From Vombatus ursinus (taxonomy: Eukaryota; Chordata; Mammalia; Diprotodontia; Vombatidae), in contig NW_020949602.1 in the NCBI RefSeq assembly GCF_900497805.2, positions 2,595,536 through 2,659,535 of the forward strand: a stretch of 64,000 nt of DNA, read 5' to 3'. The translations under genes and the position numbers were made by a program. The notes below the pieces were generated by a model that saw only the letters and a program-made list of their open reading frames with translations, was not told the origin of the DNA and made no database searches. Below, in pieces: positions 36,950-46,935 of the stretch (the first letter of the stretch is position 1; each line of letters begins with the position of its first letter).

Positions 36950-38620
36950 ATGCACCCCACCCCAGTGAATGTGAACCCTTTCCTATCCCCCCAGTGCCTG
37001 GTTCTTTACTGCCATTCCTTTCAAATCCCTCATTGCCCCTTCCCTTCTGTGTCCTCTGCAATGCTGCTGCATAGACAATTTGGATTTCATCTTAAATTTT
37101 TCTTCTTACTCCTTTTATTTTCTATCTTTGAAACTAGGCTCCCTGTGGGTGACAGCCTCCCTGGCCACCCTTTACTCATTTCCCCAACTTATCAGTCAGG
37201 GTGGAGGGGAAATTAGGAATTGAAGCTACAAATGCCCAGTGAGGAAAATCCTACTTCTCCCATCATTCAGTAATCTCTCCTTTGCTGTTCAGGCAGTCCA
37301 TGTACAGTACTCAATCACAATCCAGGTTGCTGCTGTCCATAGACCTCCAGGACACTTCCCTTCCTTCCACAAGGATCTCTCCTTGGCTCACAATCTCTTT
37401 CTTCAACTCCAACCAGGGAACTTCAACATACAATGACTCTCCCTCAAACCTCCCATGCATCTTCCTCCCCCAATCCTTCCAGCTAAGAACATTGACTCAA
37501 TTTACCGAAAAACATTTAGGCATTCACTCAGAGCTCCCTCTTCTCCCTTCCTCATCTCTTATCATCCATATGTCTCTTACTACTAACTCCTTTACCCCTC
37601 ACATGAGGTAGCTCTTCTCTCTACCAAAGCTATCCTGTGTGTAAGTGATCCCATTTTATCTAATCTCCAGAAGGCTGCCCCACTATATCACCCTCACTCT
37701 CTCCTGTCTTCCATCTTTCTCCTAACTGCTCCCCTACTGCCTACAAAAGGGGCCTCATGTCTTCACTACTCAAGACATTCTCACTTTAGAAGCATCTAGG
37801 AGGCACAGTGGATAGAGCTTCAGCTTTGGAGGCAGGAAGACCCAAGTTCAAATCTGGCTTCAACTAGAGACACTTGACACTTGCTAGCTATGTGACTGTG
37901 GACAAGTCACTTAACCCCAATTGCCTCACACACACACAAAAGAAATTCTTACTTTATCTTTCCATCTCTGCTAACTATTGTCCTTTTCTACTGCCATTTG
38001 TGGTCAAGAAACTCGAGACCACTTATGATGGGTGTCTCTGCTGTCTCTCCCATTAACCCCCTACAATCCATCTTGTAATCTCATACTTCAATAGAGACTG
38101 CTCTCTCCAGAGTTACTAATGGTCTGTCTACTTGCAAACTCTAATGATCTTTTCTCAAATCTTATTCTTCTTGATCTCTCTGAAGCCTTATAACACTTCT
38201 AATCACCCCTTTCTGGTTTTTTTTTTGAGGGGGGAATACTTCTCTCCTTTGATTCTTCTACCTATCAGACCGCTATATCTTCTAGGACCCAGACTAGGTC
38301 ATGCCTAGTTATTTTGAGTGTTCCTCGGGGCTCAGTCCTGGATCTATTTCTGTCTATATACTACTGAGCCAGCTATTCAATAGTTTCTATGGATTTGTCT
38401 CAGAATACGACTAATATACCTAACCTGCAGACCTCCAGTATATCTCCAACTACCTTTCAGACATCTTGAACTAATTAACTTTTGAAAAAGTGATGCATCC
38501 ATACACAGATGCTGATCTTTTCACCTGTCCAAATCTGGTCCTCTATTAACTGGCACACCTAGCCAGATATAGCTAAGCTATTTATCTCTAGTTCAACCTT
38601 GACTCAAGCAAAGTCAATTT
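36950..38620 (+). mobile_element. L2/CR1-clade LINE, endonuclease to RT portion
   Basis: Near 37125-37165 the frame reads IFETRLPVGDSLPGHP, matching the SETWLSPGDTASLATL-type block of the L2-clade endonuclease. At 37330-37440 it reads VHRPPGHFPSFHKD and then GNFNIQ, equivalent to the VYRPPG and GDFNIH blocks. After a SINE, 37960-38150 gives SANYCPFLLPFVVKKLE, then NPLQSIL and IETALSRVTNGL, equivalent to the YRPISLLPF...LNPLQSGF...TETAL region of the RT. Near 38320 SSGLSPGS matches the VPQGSVLGP block. It is broken by stops and shifts, with no intact frame. The 158-codon frame at 36740-37216 is partly this element, not a gene. Confidence 0.75.
37789..37944 (+). repeat. WSINE1-type SINE inside the L2-clade LINE
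   Basis: GGCACAGTGGATAGAGCTTC, AAGTTCAAATCTGGCTTCAA and GACAAGTCACTTAACCCCAA to a CA-rich tail. Flanking repeats attctcacttta (37777-37788) and attcttacttta (37945-37956) are the target duplication. The first bases are diverged from the family head. Confidence 0.88.
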
Positions 38621-39224
38621 GTATGTCTATTTTCTCGGGAAAAATAAGGCTACGACTTTTATTCTTTACTACATGGTAGTCAATGACAAATACATTCTTG
38701 GTTCTGCTCACTTCACTGGATGTCATTATCAATAATTAAGTTCCTATGTGGATATAAATATGGAGATCTGCACACATCAAGGTAACCTTGATGAAGATAT
38801 GAGAAAGCACCAGGCAGGCTTAAGCCCACTAAACAAGAGAAAGGTAAATAAGTCAAATTGTGCTTGTTGCTTATGTATCCAAGAAATATGCCAAGAATGA
38901 CAAACCCATCACCTTAGGTCAGACAGTAAATAATGATCTGAAAGTTATAATAGGAAAAGAAGAGGTTCTAGTCACATGGTGAAGATTGACAAGTGGATAT
39001 CCAAGATCTATCAGTATCTGGATCTCTCCCACTAGAAGAAAGACATACAGTGGTTAAGTTGTAAGAAGATACTGACCAGCTTCGTGGGATGTGGGCATGC
39101 AATGGTAGAGATTTTCATCTTGGGAAGAAAACACATGTATGAGGTCACAGACAGATTGGAGTATTCCACTGATGATACTGAATGGTTTTTAAATTTCTTT
39201 ATTAATTTATCAATAATCACTTCC
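38621..39224. other. Mostly unrecognised; short L1-tail-like patch at about 38690-38725
   Basis: TTCTTGGTTCTGCTCACTTC at about 38695-38714 matches a motif in the antisense L1 3' region at about 39560-39580. The remainder shows nothing. Confidence 0.4.
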
Positions 39225-39610
39225 ATATTCTTTCAAATTTAAAATTTTTTTTCTACCTTCCTCCCCACCACCCTAAGATGGCACACAATGATATATGCTA
39301 TACATTTACATTTATATTAAACATTTTCACATTAGTGATGTTGTAAGTAAAAATTAAAATAGGAGGAACCATCAGAAAGAGGAAACAAAACAACAGAAGA
39401 GAAAAAAATAGCAATTCAACTTCCATATTTCTTTCTTGGATGTGGATAGCATTTTCCATCACAAGCCTCTGGATGTCTTAGATCCTTGTATTGCCGGGAA
39501 GGGTTAGGTTTATCAATATTCATCACACAACGTGGCTGTTATTGTGTACAATGTTCTCTTGGTTCTGCTCACTTCACTCAGATCATACAAGTCTTTCCCA
39601 GGTTGATACT
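39225..39610 (-). mobile_element. L1 LINE 3' end, antisense
   Basis: Reverse complement of the L1 3' untranslated region: CTTCCTCCCCACCACCCTAA, TATTAAACATTTTCACATTA, CATCACAAGCCTCTGGATG and TTCTCTTGGTTCTGCTCACT. The same tail motifs occur in the nested insert at 28.5 kb. It is old. Confidence 0.75.
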
Positions 39611-39794
39611 GAATGTTTTGAACTATGGAAGTATCATCACTATCAACAAATTAAATTTAGGCTTTTGGAAATGCCTACATGCTAAGAATGGATTCCTGTA
39701 CAATAATCCCAGCTCTACTCCTCATCTTCATTTCAAAAAAAAAAAAAAAGCAGAATATTGAAGTTTAAAAATACATTTTTCAGCAGTACTTAAT

Positions 39795-39975
39795 GAATTT
39801 TTCTAGGCCTGGCTCAAGTTGCCACCTCTTCCATGAAGCCTTCCTTTCAATTTCACATTCTCTCACCATATCATCCCATCCATCTTTCCCTTCATAATCC
39901 AACTCCTTATTTTCTATGGGTTAACCATTGCTCCTTTAGTTGAGCAATAGTCATTTACCCTTCAAACTCCAGGTC
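39795..39975 (+). repeat. L2-type LINE 3' fragment
   Basis: TGGCTCAAGTTGCCACCTCT followed by TCCATGAAGCCTTCCTTTCA and a pyrimidine-rich stretch is the usual L2 3' untranslated pattern. Confidence 0.6.
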
Positions 39976-40094
39976 ACAGAACAGTGAACTTGCTTAATGT
40001 TTGCTGTGTTAAACACACACACGGAATTTCAGTTGTGTATTAGCGAAACATCAATATAATGATTTGTGATGGCCTGGAGCAGTTAACACCATAG

Positions 40095-40285
40095 GATCAG
40101 CCAATTACAAGCTCAGAAACTGAAGGGACCTTATGAGCCAACTATTTCAACTCCCACTTTTAAAAAGTGATAATCTAAGACAACAAAAGGCAAATTAATT
40201 TGCCCACATTCATACAAATGGCAATGCCATGGTTGAAAACCAGGTCCTTCCATTCCAAAGCCAGTACTCTTTCTACTATACAGAA
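40095..40285 (-). repeat. MIR-type SINE, antisense
   Basis: GAAACTGAAGGGACCTTATG, then TAATTTGCCCACATTCATAC and AGCCAGTACTCTTTCTACTA follow the antisense MIR layout. It is diverged. Confidence 0.5.
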
Positions 40286-42375
40286 GTAGTTACACTAGCA
40301 AAAACAAAACCACCAAAACAATAACATTTTTTGGCATTAGAAAGACAAAACCTGGAACATGGTCATATGTTCTGTTGGCACCTAGACACTTAAGATACTG
40401 CAAAGAAGTCTCTAAACATTGGATGGACTTTCTGTATCAAGGAAGTGGGAGGGCTACCACCAAGGACCAACATGCACTACGCTTCATTTCCCTGAGGAAA
40501 ATTCTTATGAGATACCAAGTCCATTAGAATATCATTAATATTTGGACTCTATCGAGGGTCAGTGGGGAAAATACAGGGAGCACTAATTTGGGTACTTGCT
40601 GATAGAGATACTCTACACATTTCAGAGAAGCATTACTGCCAAAGACTCAAAGTCAATGCCTGGATCCTTAGCTTTCCTTGTAGCTGTAGGCATGATGTAA
40701 AGACACCACACCATATCCTGGGCTCGTGCTTTTGCTTTTCTTCCTTCCCAGCTTCAGAATACAGTCAGCTATCCAATACCAATAGCTCAACATGAACCCA
40801 CATCATCCATTTATTAGTTTAGACCCATGATACTCAAGTTGCCTCTTTCCCCTGAATAAATGCACATGTCTCACTTGGAATTTCCAAGGAAAAGTTCTGA
40901 GGATTTGTTTACTAAAAATGCGGGCCTGCCATTAGTCCTTGCTTTCTGAAGAACTGTATGATCATTAGGGACAAAAGCCAACGTTGATGGTTTAGTGGAG
41001 AGTGTAAGCATCAGTTTCCAGACCCGGGGACTCACGCCCAACATTTGTGAGCCTGATGTGCAAGACCGATGACAAGTCATTTGTTACAGACATTATAACA
41101 AGAACCAAGGCCCTAGAACCCAGAGTGATAATCATTGTCAATAAGCTCAGCAGGCATAGAGACTGAATAAACTTTAACATTTCTCACTCATTGGTGCTAT
41201 TGGTTTTCTTCCAATGGCTGTCACTATTTTGACTTTAAAGGCCAACTCATTTCAGCTTTCAGCAGCTTAAAGGAAGCTCTTTCAGACTTCTCTGGACCTT
41301 TAAAAATTGTGCTCATTCTGGCTAAGAAGAAATCTTTCTCAGACTACCAGGCCAAAGGGACAAGTGGACATCAAGAAGAAAGAAACCGACTATTGCAGAA
41401 AAATGCTGTGATTACTGCAAACCTTAATGATAGAAGCCAGAGCTTCTTACCTTAGCAGCTATTTTATGCTAAAAGGCTAGACAAACAGGTCTAGTGAATC
41501 TTCTTCAAGTTAGATAGGGTGGAAGAAAGAAAGGAAGATAACTAAGTGTACATAGATTCTGGGGTAGTGCCTTGGATATCAGGAATTAGGCAGCTATCCT
41601 TTCACACACCTAAATTTTTTCTTAGACACCTAGATTATTATCCTGTAATACCTCTGTGTGGCTTGACTACAGCTATTGATCTATGCAAGCTCTGCCCTTC
41701 AACAAAACAGCTACTTTTTCCAGAGCATGGTCTACCAATATCTGGAGTCCAACAATTAGGAAAAAAAACCATAATGGTTGCTTCTACTTCACAGGTTTCT
41801 AGATAACCCTCCCACCCTCAGAACATTCAATGGATGCTGTGAATAGTTATACCTCTCCTACTGAGAGATCTAGTATAAACCCCCACACCACGAAGTATTG
41901 AGAGCAAGTGATACCAAGACATCAAAATCATGCATGCTGCCAAAATGAGTTCATCCAACCAACTCTCCTCACTAGGCCTCTTAATAGCTTCCAGGGTAGT
42001 TCATTACCCTCTGCCCCGATTATTCAAGACTACTCTGGAGAACCCTGCCCTCCCCCCCCCCAGTTGTCCCAATTCCATTGGGCTTGCTATCTGAATTGCC
42101 CCATTTCCTGGGCATCTTTTAGTGTAGACAAGGATTTGTCACCTGTATTTAAGCCACAAGATCCTTGAATCCAATACTACCATCTTGTTAACTAAGCTTC
42201 TGAAAACAAAACAAAAACCTTGATGGCTTTGAGTGTATCAGATGTAGATCCACTTAAGCTAATGGCCAAAGTTTGCCAAAGTTTCATTCTAGCTAGGAAA
42301 AGCCCCCAATAACTTTCCAAATGATATCCAGGTAGACAGCATCTTAAGGGCTCAAGTCCTGATAGGAAGACATTT
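40286..42375. other. No recognised feature
   Basis: About 2.1 kb. Overlapping short frames on both strands near 40.87-41.18 kb look like chance. A C-rich patch lies at 42052-42061. Confidence 0.4.
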
Positions 42376-42435
42376 GACCTGCCTGGCACTTAATACAGTG
42401 TCTGGTATATAGTAGGTGTCTAATAAAGATTAGAC
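42376..42435 (+). repeat. L2 3' tail
   Basis: CTGGCACTTAATACAGTGTC, then GGTATATAGTAGGTGTCTAA and TAAAGATT corresponds to the terminal L2 consensus (GCACAGTGCCTGGCACATAG, then TAGGCGC and TAATAAATG). Confidence 0.7.
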
Positions 42436-43049
42436 TGACTTGTTCAAGAACTTTTGGCTTTTAATCAAATGAGAATACTGAGTAAATAGGTTGAAAAAAA
42501 TTAGGAACTAGTTTCTCCAACAGTTCTCTCAAAGTTCTCTCAAGAATCTCAAAGGATTCTTGATTTCTCTGTAGTTTCAAGATCCTAGTAATTACTTCTT
42601 TAGCCCCAGTTTAAGATTTGTCACTGGGAGGCTTCCAATAAATTAAGGGCCACTTACCCCAAAATGATCCCAACTGCAGATCTGAGGCCAGAGATATTTG
42701 CTATTGGGTGTCATTTTACAGGGCATCATGTTCTTCGCCCCAAGTCTCCAAAGTTTGCCCTGAGATTGTCCAACTTTCAAATTCTATGACAGAATCTTAA
42801 ATGACAAGCAATAATTCAATCAGCTAGTTCAGTTAATGTTTCCAAATCCCTACCCAGTGACAGCTTCCCTACCCTGTGATTGGTCCCTGTTATGGTCTGC
42901 TAACAACCAGAGACACTTACGACTCCTAACTTGTTTAAGAACAGAAATTCTGAACACCTAATAAAAACCCTGACTACCAACCCCTTCCACTGTGTTCTAT
43001 GGAATGGCTGTTCTATAGGCAACAAACTTGCTTTTATCTTAAATCTTTT
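42436..43049. other. No recognised feature
   Basis: About 600 bp with a small internal repetition (CTCAAAGTTCTCTCAAGAAT) near 42527-42546. Nothing else was seen. Confidence 0.4.
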
Positions 43050-43510
43050 CCTCTAATTTTTTTAAGCTTTTATCATTGAAATCTGGCACCTCTGTGCTGA
43101 AAGAGCCTCCCTGACCACCTTTTCCAATGCTGGTTGTACCTTTACGTTTTCCCCTTGGCTCACTGGTCTAAGCGGAGGGGTTAAAATACTCCTTGGTCCC
43201 TGTTGTCCCTATTAGCACTTCTAGGTTCACCCCTTACTTGCACTTAGAGGATTCTTTAAAATAGAGTCACATCTTCCACACAAAAACTCTGGTAGCTGTT
43301 GTCTACAGATCTTCAGGACACTCGCCTTCCTTCTTCCAGGAATTCAGTACCTGGTTCAAAATTTCTTTCCTTTCCAACTCCTCCCCCACATAGTAGGGAA
43401 ATTCAACATACAATGACTCTCCATTAAACACCCATTTCTCATCTACTTTCCTCATTCTATGTTCCTCAACCTACTTTCTTCTCATAACCTACTCCAACCT
43501 ATCTCAACCA
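43050..43510 (+). mobile_element. Second copy of the L2/CR1-clade LINE (endonuclease part)
   Basis: It is parallel to 37.08-37.46 kb: GAGCCTCCCTGACCACCTTT (against AGCCTCCCTGGCCACCCTTT), CTACAGATCTTCAGGACACT (against CATAGACCTCCAGGACACTT) and ATTCAACATACAATGACTCT (against CTTCAACATACAATGACTCT). The translation keeps a TCLP-like endonuclease stretch but no intact frame. Confidence 0.7.
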
Positions 43511-43519
43511 TAAAGGTTG

Positions 43520-43970
43520 GTCATATCCTTGATGAATGGGGGTGTTCAGAGAGGACTAGCTCCTCTGGTGTGAGGACTGCTGAACCATTTTCAAGGTTGC
43601 TCACCCACCTTTGATGTCCACCTGTCACTCAACTTTCACTTGTGGCTCCAAGAACCTGTAGCGCTTGCCGCTGCCATACCTAAAATTGTCTCGGCAGATG
43701 GCTAAAACCAGGTTGAAGGTAACCAACAGGCCTCACACCAAGTTGGCAAGTTAGGAAGATATCTATCATCTCCCAAGCACGTGAAGACGTCCCCCCCACT
43801 GGAATGTTTGGATGAGAACAATTTTTTCCAATAAGGCCATGAAGGTCATTGAAGCAGGTGCCGTGGAGTATTTAGAGCTGGATCAGACATTGAAGACACC
43901 AAGGTCACCTACTGCATCCCAGGCCATCCCAAGTTATCTTCACTTTTGCCTAATGTTTCTGTCTGGATTA
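43520..43970 (+). repeat. Probable RTE-derived 3' region (MAR4-like)
   Basis: Moderately GC-rich text: GAATGGGGGTGTTCAGAGAG, GTGTGAGGACTGCTGAACCA, AACCTGTAGCGCTTGCCGCT, AAGGCCATGAAGGTCATTGA and GCATCCCAGGCCATCCCAAG. From memory this is a common marsupial repeat related to RTE 3' ends. The CpG remnants and loss of the distal end fit an old copy. The family name is tentative. Confidence 0.45.
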
Positions 43971-44165
43971 GATTTTTCTTCTATTTTTTTCCATTTTAAA
44001 ATTTTTGGCCAATTCTTGGTGCCTCGGTCATTAGCTTCCACTTGTCCAGTTCTAATTTAAGGAAATACTTTCTTCACTTAGCTTTTGTTCCTGCTTTTCC
44101 AGTTGGCCAATTCTACTTTAAGTCGTTTTCTTCAGTGGATTTTTTTCATTTCTCCAAGGGGTATT
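43971..44165 (-). repeat. L1 ORF1 fragment, antisense
   Basis: GGCCAATTCTTGGTGCCTC, CAGTTCTAATTTAAGGAAAT, TTTTGTTCCTGCTTTTCCAG and TTGGCCAATTCTACTTTAAG are the reverse complement of the repetitive coiled-coil part of marsupial L1 ORF1 (compare AGAATTGGGCAAG and AAGCTAA at 9.4 and 27.0 kb). Confidence 0.7.
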
Positions 44166-44344
44166 CCCCCAAATTTAGAAGATCAACTGTATAAAAGGCT
44201 TCAGCAAAAGTTCAAAAAAAGATGAGGATTGAGAAAGCCATTTCATTTGACAATTAGGAGATGATTGGTAATTCCAGAGAAGGAAGTTTAGATGGAATGA
44301 TGAGCTAGGAGGACTAATTATTGTAGGGTGTTGAGAAGAGCCCT

Positions 44345-44823
44345 CTTAAAGGCAGAGTAAAGATGGTGGAAAAAAAGCCAGGAAGTTATCTGAGCTCTCC
44401 CCAGCTTCCCCCAGAAACATTAAATCAAGTCTCTAAGTGGATTCTGGGGAAACAGAACCCACAAAAAGATGTACTGACACAATTTTCCAGCTAAAGGCAA
44501 CTTAGGACTTCAGGAAGGTTCTGTCACTTGGGTAAAATGGGAACGCAGCCCAGAACAAGTGGTGTCTAGGCAAACTAGCAGGAGGCTATTAGCCACAGCA
44601 GATATCAGCAACTGAGGCCCCAGTGGTCCTGGCACAGCAGGCCAGCCGAGAGTCCTCCAGCTTCAGTTCAGAAGACAAACTGCCAGCCCTAGAACCCAGG
44701 GGATAACAGGCATGACTAGGCCAGGCCACCTCAGTGCAGCAGGCAAGCAGCCAGCACCTGAGGCTCCAGCACAGAAAGTCGGTGATCAGGCCAGGCCCCC
44801 AGAACAAGAAGCCTGTGACTGAA
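44345..44823 (+). mobile_element. L1 LINE 5' leader fragment
   Basis: AGGCAGAGTAAAGATGGTGG, then GCCAGGAAGTTATCTGAGCT, GTGGATTCTGGGGAAACAGA and ACAATTTTCCAGCTAAAGGC. It corresponds to another marsupial L1 leader type, different from copies A and B. The downstream CAG-rich part (AGCAACTGAGGCCCCAGTGG) parallels 8.9 kb. No ORF1 follows. Confidence 0.7.
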
Positions 44824-45979
44824 TCTATCATCTACTGTACAATCTTTTTCCAAGATCATTTATATATTTTGTCTCACATGGAACCTGCTAGAGACTCTAG
44901 CCACCTTGATACAGTGACTAACTTGTCCCTCCCCGTGAGAGGATCTCTCCCTTCATGGCTTTTCCTGGGGCATATGTCAACAGACCTGGGGATCTTTGAA
45001 GGAACTCTAGATTAACACGGCTGAATAGTATTTCCTTCCATGACTGCCGATTGTCAAGTCTGGGAGGAGACTGACAACCCCAAATGAAATATGAGCTCTA
45101 GCATCGGGTACACACAGAGCTGCTCAGGATGTGGGGCTGGTCAAAGGGGCAAGTTTGAAGGAGCTCTTCCGTGATCCAGTCATTGTAAAACCGTACTGCG
45201 GTGGTGGGGGGATGGGAGGACAGAGATTAAGGGGAGGTGGTTTAGGCTCTTAGACTCTTCAATTAGAAGTACTTCTGAGGACACTACTCATTTCAGACAC
45301 CTTACATTAGACATTTAAGTCCCACTTCTGGTCCTGGCAATGGACTTATCCCATATAGACCGAGGATTCAACTTGAACATGACCAGGTGTCTTCTGACAT
45401 GACTGTCTCCAGCCTCAGACTACCAGCCACTGAGAGAGAACCCAGGGAGCCCTGTGTCTGCAGCTCCCCTTTCCCCCAGTCCCTGTCTAATTGGCCTCAA
45501 ACCATTCCCATTGATGGTATTGGGGGGAGCAGCCATAGTTATCAGCTTGCCAGAGGGTTCCTCTGCCATAGCACATTCTGTGGCTCCATCCATGCTTCAG
45601 CCAAGCTCTTTGGAGTCCAGCCAAACCATTCTTACTGGTCCAGAACTAGCTAAGGCAATGGTGAGAAGCCCCTTCTTGGGAGAGAACAAACCCAACAGTC
45701 AGTAGGCTCCACTGCCAGCAACTTTGCTTCCCTCGTTGTCCTGCTTCCAAGCTCTGGAGATAAGTTTACCTGGCAAAGGGAACCCCCGATGAGCTTCCCT
45801 GGCAGCTCCCCTACTATTTGAATAGGTATGTGCTCTTACTTTCTACAGTTGACTTCCTGCCTAGAGATCAAGCTGGGATAGAGGTGACCTTGGAATACTC
45901 AATTCCCAGTCATTTTTTTTTCCAACTTCATTGTTTCTATGTGAAATGCCATCTCATATTCTTTGAGTTTGTTTTGGTG
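44824..45979. other. Unclassified, GC-rich block at about 45.05-45.81 kb
   Basis: The block is clearly more GC-rich than its surroundings. The frame 45454-45705 reads ISLPEGSSAIAHSVAPSMLQ and later TGPELAKAMVRSPFLGENK, serine/proline-rich and protein-like. Stops bound it on both sides. No family was recognised. It may be a decayed retrocopy of a host mRNA or part of an unlisted repeat. Confidence 0.3.
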
Positions 45980-46255
45980 AAATTTTCTTTTTATTTAGAC
46001 TAACACCAGAACACATACAGAACAGAGAAAAGAAAGTCATATTGAAAGTGGAATAAAAAGAAAGCATGTCATGTACATAGAACATGAGAATAAGATGTGT
46101 AGTGATAAATTTCCATTTCAAGAAAGCTTGTATAAGTGTTGAGAGCAGTCCATCTTTTCTCTGCTTCCTTGAAAGTACTCTTTTGTTCTGTTGTACAACT
46201 TTGTACTTTGTTCTTTTTTCCTCCCCCTGTAATTGTGTGCAGATATAGATACAAT
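45980..46255 (-). repeat. Dispersed repeat end, shared with 32.29-32.51 kb
   Basis: ATAAATTTCCATTTCAAGAA, then AGCAGTCCATCTTTTCTCTG and CTCTTTTGTTCTGTTGTACA, in the same order as the 32.3 kb copy. In reverse complement it ends with an AATAAAAAG-type tail near 45990. Confidence 0.5.
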
Positions 46256-46844
46256 TTCCTTAAATTCTACTCCTGATCTTTGTTTTTACATTTATGCACG
46301 TCTCTTAGTTCCTATCCCTCCTGACTACTTCCACCTGCTACCTTGTGCCATCATTTCGCCTACCTCCAACTCCCATGGATCCCTCCTCCTAAATTTAAAC
46401 ACCCTTCTATAACCCCATAACCTATTCCCCTCCCCCTCCCCCTCTAGAGATCCCTCCCTTATTTTCCATTCCCATCCTCCCATTTCTAAACATTTTTAAT
46501 GTATGTGGAGAAAAAGGTTAAGAAACAGTTGTGACATCAATTGTCATGTTCAATTTTCAGGTAAAATTGTTTAAGAATATTGATCAGAATGATGTTCATC
46601 AAGTCATTTGATTTCTCTTGTCTTCCATTTCCTCACTGGGTTGGAATAAGTTGGCTCAAGGTACCCTCCTATTCTTGGTCCAGTGGTCCTCAATCCAGGA
46701 GTCAAGATGGAATAGATGGCTTTTGTTTGGCTCCATTTGTATACCGCGTATTCAGGTATTGAGTGGCAAGAAGCCATAGAGGGCACTGCATCTAATACTT
46801 TCATTTGTCACCCATGAGAAAAGCTCAAGCTTAGGCTGGCAAAG
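46256..46844. other. C/T-rich unclassified stretch
   Basis: About 46.3-46.5 kb is strongly pyrimidine-rich (CCCCTCCCCCTCCCCCTCTA near 46425-46445). It may extend the repeat to its left. Nothing else was seen. Confidence 0.4.
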
Positions 46845-46935
46845 CCATTTGCTCAGGATCGCAGCTATTAGGAGTCTGAAGAATGGGTGGGGATTTGAAC
46901 TCAGGTCTTCTTGCTCCCAAGTATAGTCACTCCAA
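46845..46935 (-). repeat. MIR-type SINE, antisense fragment
   Basis: CATTTGCTCAGGATCGCAGC and GGATTTGAACTCAGGTCTTC are the antisense MIR core and tRNA-like box. Confidence 0.6.

Noticed and set aside
36740-37216. 158-codon open frame, the longest in the window
   Set aside because: Its second half is the endonuclease region of an L2-clade LINE and its first half shows no host-gene resemblance.
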